This document shows positions 34,614-42,184 of a stretch of DNA of 64,000 bases, one piece after another (position 1 is the first letter of the stretch; each line of letters begins with the position of its first letter). Made by a program: the position numbers and the translations under genes. Source of the stretch: JBCCFK01 sp965262315 (GTDB lineage Bacteria; Actinomycetota; Acidimicrobiia; Acidimicrobiales; UBA8592); the NCBI GenBank assembly GCA_965262315.1, contig CBDHFJ010000023.1, forward strand, positions 1 through 64,000, read 5' to 3'. The notes beneath the pieces were generated by a model. That model was not told the DNA's origin and did no database searches. It was given only the letters and a program-made list of their open reading frames with translations.

Positions 34614-35783
34614 GTGACCACCATTTCGGTACTGGGTTCCACGGGCTCGATCGGTACCCAGACCTTCGACGTCGTGCGGTCCGAGGGGGACCGCTACCGG
34701 GTGATCGCCCTCGCGGCGGGAACGTCGGTCGGGCCGGTGGTCGACCAGGTTCGTGAGTTCGGCCCCGAGGTCGTGGTCATGGCCACCGCAGATGCGGCCG
34801 CGGCGGTCGCCGAGGCCGTCGGAACCGGCGTCCGTGTCCACCATGGCCCGGAAGCCCTTGCCGATGTGGCCCGGCAGGCCGATGTGGCCGTGAACGGCGT
34901 CGTGGGCTTCGCCGGGCTGCCCGTGACCCTCGCCGCGCTCGAGGCCGGCAAGCGCCTGGCGCTGGCCAACAAGGAGAGCCTGATCGCCGCGGGTCCGGTG
35001 GTGCAGCGGGTTCGGCAGACGCCCGGCGCCGAGCTGGTGCCCGTCGACTCCGAGCACTGTGCGCTGCACCAGTGCCTGCGCGCCAACGAGGAGTTGGCCG
35101 AGACCGGGCGGCCGGGCCGGGTGGCTCGTTTGGTGCTGACGGCGTCGGGCGGTCCGTTCCGGGGACGCACACGCGAAGAGCTCGGTCAGGTGACGGTCGA
35201 GGACGCGCTGGCCCATCCCACCTGGAGCATGGGACCCAAGATCACGGTCGACTCCTCGACGCTCATGAACAAGGGCCTCGAGGTGATCGAGGCACACGAG
35301 CTGTACGGGACCGGCTACGACCACATCGAGGTGGTGGTGCACCCGCAGTCCGTCGTGCACTCGATGGTCGAGTTCACCGACGGCTCGACGATGGCGCAGC
35401 TCTCGATGCCGGACATGCGGCTCTGCATCGGGTATGCGCTGGCGTACCCCGACCGCATCACCTCGCCGTTCGGGCGGATCGACTGGACGTCGTTGTCACG
35501 TCTCGACTTCGAACCCCCGGACCTCGACGCCTTCCCGTGCCTGCGGCTCGCGTTCGAGGCGGGCCGCGCTGGAGAGACGGCACCGGCGTGGTTGAATGCA
35601 GCGAACGAAGTTGCCGTGCAGGCGTTCCTGGACGGGGCCATCTCCTGGGTGGGTATCCCGGACCTGCTGGAGGAAGTTCTCCAGCAATTCGATGGAACAT
35701 CTGCCGAGAGTGCCGATGTTGTCTACGACATCGACCGCAGGGCCCGAGAGGCGACCACCAAGGTGCTCGAGAACCGACGATGA
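34614..35783 (+). CDS. dxr: 1-deoxy-D-xylulose 5-phosphate reductoisomerase
   Basis: A 389-residue enzyme: NADPH site VLGSTGSIGTQTFDVV, LANKESLIAAG, metal/substrate region PVDSEHCALHQ, ASGGPFRGRT, and TWSMGPKITVDSSTLMNKGL. It catalyses the committed step of the MEP isoprenoid pathway; ispG of the same pathway lies two genes downstream. The stop overlaps rseP (ATGA). Confidence 0.97.
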   Translation: MTTISVLGSTGSIGTQTFDVVRSEGDRYRVIALAAGTSVGPVVDQVREFGPEVVVMATADAAAAVAEAVGTGVRVHHGPEALADVARQADVAVNGVVGFAGLPVTLAALEAGKRLALANKESLIAAGPVVQRVRQTPGAELVPVDSEHCALHQCLRANEELAETGRPGRVARLVLTASGGPFRGRTREELGQVTVEDALAHPTWSMGPKITVDSSTLMNKGLEVIEAHELYGTGYDHIEVVVHPQSVVHSMVEFTDGSTMAQLSMPDMRLCIGYALAYPDRITSPFGRIDWTSLSRLDFEPPDLDAFPCLRLAFEAGRAGETAPAWLNAANEVAVQAFLDGAISWVGIPDLLEEVLQQFDGTSAESADVVYDIDRRAREATTKVLENRR

Positions 35784-37093
35784 CCGAGGTCATTCCAGAA
35801 GCCGTCAACGCCGCCGAGGACGTCGCGCACCGCGCGCCGCGGCAGGGCCCGCCCACCGTGCAGCAGCCCGAGATCGAGGAGAACCGTTGGGTCGGCCTCG
35901 CCATTCTCGGGGGCTTGCTCGCCTGGCTCGGCATCGCCGCCGGCTGGGAGTACATCGTCGTCGTCCTGGCGCTCGTGTTCATGATCTTCATGCACGAGTT
36001 GGGGCACTTCCTCGCCGCCAAGTGGGGCGGCATGAAGGCCACCGAGTTCTTCATCGGGTTCGGCCCTCGCCTCTGGTCCTTCAAGCGCGGTGAGACCGAG
36101 TACGGCATCAAGGGCATCTGGGCCGGGGCCTACGTGAAGGTCATCGGCATGAACAACCTGGACGAGGTCGATCCGGTCGACGAGCCCAGGACGTACCGCC
36201 AGGCCTCCTACCCGAAACGGATGTTGGTGGCGGTCGCCGGTTCGGGCATGCACTTCCTGATGGCGCTCGTGACGCTGTACGCCGTGCTCGTCTCGAGTGG
36301 CCTGGAACTGGACCGCACGGAGTGGACCGTCAGTGAGGTTCCGGCCGAGCTCGCGGCAGCCGAGATCGGCATCGAGCCCGGCGACAAGGTCGTCGCCGGC
36401 GACGGCATCGCCTTCGAGACCTTCGACGACATGCGGGTCTTCGTCGAGGAGCGGGCCGGGGAGACGGTCACCTTCGACGTGTTGCGAGACGGCGAGATCG
36501 TCACGCTGTCGGGAGCGATCGGCGTCAACGCCGACACCGGCCTCGGCCGTCTCGGCGTGGCCACCTCCACCGCTGATCTTCCCCGCGAACAGTTCGGGGT
36601 CATCGGCGCGGTGCCGGAGACGTTCCAGGTGTTCGGCACCACGGCGAAGGACACGGTGGTCGCCATCGGCGACATCTTCAGCCCGAGCGGCCTGGCCGAC
36701 TTCTTCGGGCGTCTCGGCGACACCGGCGGCGACGACGCCGCGGTCAGCGCCGGTGGCGGCGACACCGCCAGCGACGACGAGGGCCGCATCCTCTCGCTGG
36801 TGGGGGCCACACGCCTGGGGGCCCAGCTCACCGAGCAGGGCCTCGTCGGCCTGGCGATCTTCTTCTTCTCGATCAACGTGTTCGTGGGCATCATCAACCT
36901 GGCGCCGTTGTTGCCGCTCGACGGTGGCCATGTGGTGATCGGAACCTACGAGCGACTTCGGAGCCGCAAGGGCCGTCGGTACCACGCCGACGTCGCCAAG
37001 GCGCTCCCCATCGCCTACGCCGTGGTCCTGTTGATGACCAGCGTGGGCCTCGCCGCGATCTATCTCGACATCGCGGATCCCATCAGCCTCTGA
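35780..37093 (+). CDS. rseP: Site-2 protease family zinc metalloprotease RseP/Rip1
   Basis: A 437-residue membrane protein: zinc motif HELGH in FMIFMHELGHFLAAK, FIGFGPRLWSF, a PDZ domain (about 180-270: IGIEPGDKVVAGDGIAFETF) and the distal ligand motif NLAPLLPLDGGHV. It cleaves transmembrane segments such as anti-sigma factors after site-1 cutting. A Gly/Asp-rich insertion (TGGDDAAVSAGGGDTASDDE) before the last helices is unusual. It overlaps dxr by 4 nt. Confidence 0.94.
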   Translation: MTEVIPEAVNAAEDVAHRAPRQGPPTVQQPEIEENRWVGLAILGGLLAWLGIAAGWEYIVVVLALVFMIFMHELGHFLAAKWGGMKATEFFIGFGPRLWSFKRGETEYGIKGIWAGAYVKVIGMNNLDEVDPVDEPRTYRQASYPKRMLVAVAGSGMHFLMALVTLYAVLVSSGLELDRTEWTVSEVPAELAAAEIGIEPGDKVVAGDGIAFETFDDMRVFVEERAGETVTFDVLRDGEIVTLSGAIGVNADTGLGRLGVATSTADLPREQFGVIGAVPETFQVFGTTAKDTVVAIGDIFSPSGLADFFGRLGDTGGDDAAVSAGGGDTASDDEGRILSLVGATRLGAQLTEQGLVGLAIFFFSINVFVGIINLAPLLPLDGGHVVIGTYERLRSRKGRRYHADVAKALPIAYAVVLLMTSVGLAAIYLDIADPISL

Positions 37094-37140
37094 TCCTCGT
37101 CAAGCCGTCGCTTGGCCCCTGGCAACACGGTGCGGGCTCG

Positions 37141-37146
37141 TAGACT
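37141..37146 (+). promoter_or_regulatory. -10 box (TAGACT) for ispG, probable leaderless start
   Basis: TAGACT ends 6 nt before the ispG ATG, with no ribosome binding site; same hexamer as upstream of dxr. Confidence 0.5.
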
Positions 37147-37152
37147 GAACGG

Positions 37153-38373
37153 ATGGACGTGACCGCTGGGTTCGAGCGACGCCCCACCCGACAGATCATG
37201 GTCGGCGACGTGCCGGTCGGTGGCGGCGCGCCGATCACGGTGCAGTCGATGACGACCACCAAGACCGCCGACGTCGAGGGCACGTTGCAGCAGATCTACG
37301 GATTGGCTGCGGCAGGCGCGGACATCGTGCGATGCACGTGCAACGAGATCGAGGCCGCGGAGGGCCTCGCCCAGATCGTGCCGCGTTCGCCGGTGCCGAT
37401 CGTGGCGGACATCCATCATCAGTACAAGATGGCGTTGGCGGCGCTCGAGGCCGGGGTGCACTGTCTGCGGCTCAACCCGGGCAACATCAAGAAGCCCGAG
37501 CACATCAAGCTGGTGGCGGCGGAGGCCAAGGACCGCGGGATCCCCATCCGGATCGGGGTCAACGGCGGATCCCTCCACCCGGATCTGTACGCCAAGTACG
37601 GCGACAAGGTCACGCCGGAGGCGATGGTCGAGTCTGCACAGGACGAGCTTCGCTACTTCGAAGAGGTCGACTTCGACCTGGTCAAGATCTCGGTGAAGGC
37701 CTCGTCGGTGCCGCTGATGATCGACGCCTACCGTCAGCTCAGCGAGGTCACCGACCATCCACTGCACCTCGGCGTCACCGAAGCGGGCCCGCCGCCGGCA
37801 GGTCTGGTCAAGTCCACCGCGGGCATCGCCACCCTGCTGGCCGAGGGCATCGGTGACACCATCCGCTACTCGCTGACCGCGGATCCGGTCCAGGAGGCCA
37901 AGGCCGGCCGGCAGTTGCTGGAAGCGATGGGCCTGCGTGAACGCAAGAACGTCGATCTGATCGCCTGCCCGTCGTGTGGCCGGGCCGAGATCGACGTGTA
38001 CGCGGTGGCCGAGCAGGCCCAGGACGCCTTCGCCGACAAGGAGATCCCGCTCCAGGTCGCCGTGATGGGTTGTGTCGTGAACGGACCGGGCGAGGCCCGC
38101 GACGCCGACATCGGCATTGCGGCCGGGAACAAGCGCGGTCATTTGTTCGTCAAGGGCCAGAACGTTGCGGTCGTGCCCGAGGACGAGATGGTCGAGCAGC
38201 TCGTCGAGTGGGCCACCTACATCGCGGAACACGGTGCCGACGCCGCGCTGGCCAGGGTCGACACCGAGAAGGCCGCCCGAGAGGCGGAGAAGGATCGGCA
38301 GCGGTTGTTGGCCGATCAGGGCGAGGACGCGAACGACTCGGGAACGCGGGTCGAGTTGATCCGGAAGATCTGA
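37153..38373 (+). CDS. ispG: 4-hydroxy-3-methylbut-2-enyl diphosphate synthase
   Basis: A 406-residue protein with the N-terminal TIM barrel (VQSMTTTKTADVEGT, LRLNPGNIK, PIRIGVNGGSL) and the C-terminal [4Fe-4S] domain with cysteines in ACPSCGRAEID and MGCVVNGPGEA. It catalyses the penultimate step of the MEP pathway. About 30 extra charged residues at the C-terminus (ARVDTEKAAREAEKDRQR) exceed the usual length. Confidence 0.97.
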   Translation: MDVTAGFERRPTRQIMVGDVPVGGGAPITVQSMTTTKTADVEGTLQQIYGLAAAGADIVRCTCNEIEAAEGLAQIVPRSPVPIVADIHHQYKMALAALEAGVHCLRLNPGNIKKPEHIKLVAAEAKDRGIPIRIGVNGGSLHPDLYAKYGDKVTPEAMVESAQDELRYFEEVDFDLVKISVKASSVPLMIDAYRQLSEVTDHPLHLGVTEAGPPPAGLVKSTAGIATLLAEGIGDTIRYSLTADPVQEAKAGRQLLEAMGLRERKNVDLIACPSCGRAEIDVYAVAEQAQDAFADKEIPLQVAVMGCVVNGPGEARDADIGIAAGNKRGHLFVKGQNVAVVPEDEMVEQLVEWATYIAEHGADAALARVDTEKAAREAEKDRQRLLADQGEDANDSGTRVELIRKI

Positions 38374-38456
38374 GGCCGTCGTCGCGTCGGCGTGGACGAT
38401 GTCCGGAGTCGCACGCGTTGCCTCACACCTCGCAGGGCCGTCACCGATTGGGCCGA

Positions 38457-39797
38457 ATGACCTGGTCGACCATTCGTGACCACATCCCCGATGGATCGGC
38501 GATCTCCGACGAGGAGTTCGAGCGCCGCCATCGCATCATCACCTGGATTCTCGCCATCCACGCTCCGGTGCTCTTCGTCATCGGACTGGTCGGTGGCTAC
38601 GAGCCCTGGCACGCAGCGCTGGAGTCGGCGCCGGCGCTCGTGTTCGCCGCGATGGCGGCCCTGTTCACGGGTCGGGTCGTCCGCGCCACGGCCGCGTCGC
38701 TCGGGCTGGTGGTGTCGGCTTCGATCCTGATCCACTTCAGCGGTTCGATCACCGAAGCCCACTTCCACTGGTTCGTGGTCCTCGCCCTGTGCGCCCTCTA
38801 CGTCGATCTGCGACCGTTCGTTCCGACCGTGGCGTATGCGGCGGTGCATCACGTCGGGGTCGGGTTGTACGACCCCTCCCTCGTGTTCGAGCACGAGCGC
38901 GGTCAGGAGAACCTGCTCCTGTGGACGGGCGTCCATGTGCTCTTCGTTCTGATGTTGATCGGAGCCCTGGCGATCAACTGGGTGACGCTGCAGTCGCAGG
39001 CGCGTCGGACCGCACGCCTGCTCGACGAACAGGCGACGCTCGCTTCCCAGCAGGCCGACCTCGCAGCGCAGAACGCGGCGATGGCCGACGAACAGCGGGA
39101 GCGGCTGGAATCTCAGCGTGCGGTTGCTGCCGACGTCGAGGGTCACTGCGCCGAGCTCGTCGCCTCGTCCGACAACGTGCGGGACTGCATCCAGGGCACC
39201 CGGTCGTCGATCGATGAGATCGAGCAGAGCTTCGGGGCGGTCCGCACGTTGGTGAACGAGGCGGAGGCGATGGTGGCGGAGGCGAGTTCGGCCATGACCG
39301 GCACCCAGGCGACCGTCGAGTCGCTCAGCGCTCGGAGCGAGGAGATCGTCGCCATGGTCGAGCTGATCACCGAGATCGCCGAACGAACCAACATGCTCGC
39401 GCTGAATGCCACGATCGAGGCAGCCCGAGCAGGGGAGGCAGGCAAGGGCTTCGCCGTGGTGGCGACCGAGGTCAAGGAGCTCGCGAACTCCACTGCGGGC
39501 GCAGCACTGCGCATCGGCGCCCTGACCTCCGACATCCGCAGCGAGATGGTCGCCTCCACGCAGTCCGTGGCGGTCGTGACCGACTCGATGCGTGACGTCC
39601 TCGACCTGCAGCAGCGGACCGCCAACGAGGTCGCGGCTCAGCAGCACCACACCTCGTCGGTCGCGAGCGACGTCCGGGAGGCGTCGACCACGATCATGGG
39701 CGTGGTGGCGGGCATCGAGGCGTTGAACGGCTTGGTGGCCGGCCACGAGCGCCCAGACGCGGGAGTCGGAGCCGCCTCGGAGCTCAGCCAGGTCTGA
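38457..39797 (+). CDS. Membrane methyl-accepting-chemotaxis-like transducer without HAMP
   Basis: A 446-residue protein. About six hydrophobic segments fill residues 20-185 (ITWILAIHAPVLFVIGLVGG, VFAAMAALFTG, WFVVLALCALYVDL and others), then a coiled coil (LDEQATLASQQADLAAQNAA) leads straight into the MCP signalling domain with the hairpin-tip motif IAERTNMLALNATIEAARAG, AGKGFAVVATEVKELAN. No periplasmic sensor and no HAMP are seen. No che gene is in the window, so the partner kinase and output are unknown. The start is the ATG at 38457; the region before it is a shadow of ispG. Confidence 0.85.
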   Translation: MTWSTIRDHIPDGSAISDEEFERRHRIITWILAIHAPVLFVIGLVGGYEPWHAALESAPALVFAAMAALFTGRVVRATAASLGLVVSASILIHFSGSITEAHFHWFVVLALCALYVDLRPFVPTVAYAAVHHVGVGLYDPSLVFEHERGQENLLLWTGVHVLFVLMLIGALAINWVTLQSQARRTARLLDEQATLASQQADLAAQNAAMADEQRERLESQRAVAADVEGHCAELVASSDNVRDCIQGTRSSIDEIEQSFGAVRTLVNEAEAMVAEASSAMTGTQATVESLSARSEEIVAMVELITEIAERTNMLALNATIEAARAGEAGKGFAVVATEVKELANSTAGAALRIGALTSDIRSEMVASTQSVAVVTDSMRDVLDLQQRTANEVAAQQHHTSSVASDVREASTTIMGVVAGIEALNGLVAGHERPDAGVGAASELSQV

Positions 39798-39884
39798 CGG
39801 CCCGCGTGCCAGCCCCGTCGCTGGGGGGGGTGTGGTCTCGGTCCGCTGCGGCGCGGCAAGCGCCCGAATCGGAGGCGAGGCAGC

Positions 39885-39890
39885 TATAGT
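39885..39890 (+). promoter_or_regulatory. Putative -10 box (TATAGT) for the rimP-nusA-infB operon
   Basis: TATAGT is the closest match to TATAAT in the window and lies about 30 nt before the leader palindrome. It predicts a transcript leader of about 105 nt before rimP. Confidence 0.5.
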
Positions 39891-39917
39891 CATCTGTCGT
39901 CTTGATCCGTTCGGAGC

Positions 39918-39941
39918 AGGCGTGGGCCCGGGCCCACGCCT
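39918..39941 (+). promoter_or_regulatory. Perfect 24-bp palindrome in the rimP leader, attenuator-like
   Basis: AGGCGTGGGCCC / GGGCCCACGCCT is a perfect self-complementary sequence followed by TTGTTC. In RNA it forms a very stable GC hairpin with a short U-rich tail. It sits between the probable promoter and the rimP ribosome binding site, the right place for an attenuator of the nusA operon. Inference only. Confidence 0.5.
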
Positions 39942-40004
39942 TTGTTCGTGTGGATCGAAAGCCGCCTGCCGGATCCCGCCGAGTCGAGAAAGGAGCACGC
40001 CGCC

Positions 40005-40544
40005 ATGGCCATCGTCGATCGCGTCACGGAACTCGTGCTGCCACTGCTCGACCCCAGGGGACTGTCGCTCTACGACGTCGAGCTCAACGGCGGGAACCTG
40101 CGGGTGACCGTCGATGGTCCCGACGGGGTCCTCCTCGACGACCTGGCCGAGCTCACCCGAGCCATCGGCCGCGAGTTCGACGAGCACGATCCGATGCCAG
40201 GTGCCTACACCCTGGAGGTGTCGAGCCCGGGTCTCGAGCGCAAGCTTCGGACCCCGGTGCACTTCCACGGCGCCATCGGTGAGGACGTCAACGTCAAGCT
40301 CGCGCCCCACGTGGACGGCGAACGGCGTCTGCGCGGGGTTCTCGTCCGCGTGGAGGACGATGCCGTGATCGTGCTCGATGTCGACGGCACCGAGCACGCC
40401 GTCGACATCGCCGATGTCACGAAGGCGGTCACCGTCTTCGAATGGGGCCCCGCCCCCAAGCCGGGCAAGGCCGGCACCACCAAGACCCCGAACGCCTCCG
40501 GCGAGTCGGGTCCCGAGCCCGAGAGGAGGGCTGCCGCCCGATGA
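40005..40544 (+). CDS. rimP: Ribosome maturation factor RimP
   Basis: A 179-residue protein: VTELVLPLLDPRGLSLYDVE, LTRAIGREFDE, PGAYTLEVSSPGLERKL and an SH3-like C-terminal half (LRGVLVRVEDDAVIVLDVDG). It assists 30S assembly. The C-terminal ~30 residues are Pro/Lys-rich. The ATG has AAAGGAG 10-16 nt upstream; the stop overlaps nusA (ATGA). Confidence 0.95.
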   Translation: MAIVDRVTELVLPLLDPRGLSLYDVELNGGNLRVTVDGPDGVLLDDLAELTRAIGREFDEHDPMPGAYTLEVSSPGLERKLRTPVHFHGAIGEDVNVKLAPHVDGERRLRGVLVRVEDDAVIVLDVDGTEHAVDIADVTKAVTVFEWGPAPKPGKAGTTKTPNASGESGPEPERRAAAR

Positions 40545-41860
40545 ACAACGAGATGATGGACGCGCTGCAAGCGCTCGCCGCCGACAAAGGCATCTCCGTC
40601 GACACGCTGTTCGCTGCGCTCGCAGACGCGCTGGAGTCCGCATACAAGCGGATGCCGGATGCGTATGAGTACGCGTGGGTGACGATCGACCCCGAGTCGA
40701 TGGACATCCGGGTCTATGCCCAGGAGCTCGACGAGGACGGCGAGCCCTACGGCGACGAGTTCGACGTCACGCCCGACAACTTCGGCCGCATCGCCGCCCA
40801 GACGGCCAAGCAGGTCATGATGCAGCGCATCCGTGAGGCGGAGCGCGAGCTCAAGTACGAGGAGTACGCCGGCCGCGAGGGCGACATCGTCACCGGCATC
40901 ATCCAGCAGAGCGACAGCCGCTACACGCTGCTGGACCTCGGCCGGGTCGAGGCGCTGCTGCCCCAGGCCGAGCAGGTCTCCAACGAGCGACCCGACTCCA
41001 ACGCCCGCATCAAGGCCTACATCGTCGAGGTTCGCAAGACGGCCAAGGGCCCGCAGATCGTGGTGAGCCGAACCCACCCCGGTCTGATCAAGCGTCTGTT
41101 CGAGCTCGAGGTCCCCGAGATCGCCGACGGCATCGTCGAGATCAAGGCCTGTGCTCGCGAGCCCGGTCACCGCACCAAGATCGCGGTGTGGTCGAACGAC
41201 CCGAACGTCGACCCCGTCGGTGCCTGCGTCGGCGCCCGGGGCGCTCGCGTTCGCATGGTCGTCAACGAGCTGCGTGGCGAGAAGATCGACATCGTGCCCT
41301 TCTCCGAGGAGCAGGAGGACTTCGTCATGAAGGCCCTCTCGCCCGCGAAGGTCAAAGAGGTGCGGATCGACCAGAACACCGGGACCGCCGAGGTGATCGT
41401 GCCCGATTACCAGCTCTCGCTGGCGATCGGCAAGGAGGGCCAGAACGCCCGCCTGACCGCACGCCTCACGGGCTGGCGCGTCGACATCAAGTCCGAGACC
41501 CAGCTCGCCGAGGAAGAGGCCTACGGCGACGTCGACTGGGCCGAGGGCGAGTGGATCGAGGACGCCGAGTCCGGCGAGCAGATGTGGCAGCCCGCCGGCG
41601 GCGGTCCCGCGATCACCGTCGATCAGTGGAACGAGATGGTCGCCGACGAAGCCGACGGTGATGCCGATGGGGCCGAGAGCGCCGACGGTGATGCCGATGG
41701 GGCCGAGAGCGCCGACGGTGATGCCGATGGGGCAGAGGCCGATGCCTCCGCCGAGGCGATCGTCGACGACGATGGCGCCGAGGACGCGGCCGAGGACACG
41801 ACCGAGGACGAAGACGGCCCCGCGAGCGGGGACGCAACACAGGAAGGCGAGGAGGAATAA
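40541..41860 (+). CDS. nusA: Transcription termination/antitermination factor NusA
   Basis: A 439-residue protein: N-terminal RNA polymerase-binding domain (MDALQALAADKGISVDTLF), S1 domain (about 130-200: GDIVTGIIQQSDSRYTLLDL), then KH1 and KH2 (VDPVGACVGARGARVRMVVN, LAIGKEGQNARLTARLTGW). The last ~100 residues are highly acidic and contain three ~10-residue DADGAESADG-type repeats. There is no C-terminal acidic-repeat domain of the E. coli type. It overlaps rimP by 4 nt. Confidence 0.97.
   Translation: MNNEMMDALQALAADKGISVDTLFAALADALESAYKRMPDAYEYAWVTIDPESMDIRVYAQELDEDGEPYGDEFDVTPDNFGRIAAQTAKQVMMQRIREAERELKYEEYAGREGDIVTGIIQQSDSRYTLLDLGRVEALLPQAEQVSNERPDSNARIKAYIVEVRKTAKGPQIVVSRTHPGLIKRLFELEVPEIADGIVEIKACAREPGHRTKIAVWSNDPNVDPVGACVGARGARVRMVVNELRGEKIDIVPFSEEQEDFVMKALSPAKVKEVRIDQNTGTAEVIVPDYQLSLAIGKEGQNARLTARLTGWRVDIKSETQLAEEEAYGDVDWAEGEWIEDAESGEQMWQPAGGGPAITVDQWNEMVADEADGDADGAESADGDADGAESADGDADGAEADASAEAIVDDDGAEDAAEDTTEDEDGPASGDATQEGEEE
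41651..41740 (+). repeat. Tandem 30-bp repeat within nusA
   Basis: Three consecutive 30-bp units, beginning GCCGACGGTGATGCCGATGG; the first two are identical and the third diverges at its end. They encode Asp/Ala/Gly/Glu decapeptides in the acidic tail. Copy number could vary between strains without breaking the frame. Confidence 0.9.
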
Positions 41861-42123
41861 CACCTGTTCGCACCTGCATCGGCTGCCGGACCCGTCGTCC
41901 GGCCACCGAGCTGGTGCGATGCGCACGGGGCGACGACGGTCGGGTGATGCTCGATCGGACGGCGCCCGGCCGGGGCGCCTGGTTGTGCCCCGAGGTGTCG
42001 TGTCTCCACGCCGCCATCAAACGAGCCGGCTTCGACCGGGCCTTTCGCACGAAGGTGCCCCGAGACGCACTTGCCGGTCTCGCAGAAGAATTCGAGACTT
42101 CGCAGCGAGACTGCGGAGCATGA
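41857..42123 (+). CDS. ylxR: YlxR-family (DUF448) RNA-binding protein with apparent ATA start
   Basis: Reading from ATA at 41857 gives an 88-residue YlxR protein with the complete family N-terminus TPVRTCIGCRTRRPATELVR and the middle motif GRGAWLCPE. The ATA overlaps the nusA TAA stop (ATAA), mirroring the ATGA overlaps used elsewhere here, and AGGAAGGCGAGGAGG lies just upstream. No ATG, GTG or TTG in frame precedes the conserved CxxC; the first GTG (41914) would delete it. So either ATA initiates translation, or the base is a variant or error of ATG. YlxR sits between nusA and infB in most bacteria and binds RNA. Confidence 0.85.
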   Translation: MTPVRTCIGCRTRRPATELVRCARGDDGRVMLDRTAPGRGAWLCPEVSCLHAAIKRAGFDRAFRTKVPRDALAGLAEEFETSQRDCGA

Positions 42124-42184
42124 CAGGATGACGAGCTGGGAACCATGCAGGGGACCAGCACCGACAAGGGGTTGAACCGAAACC

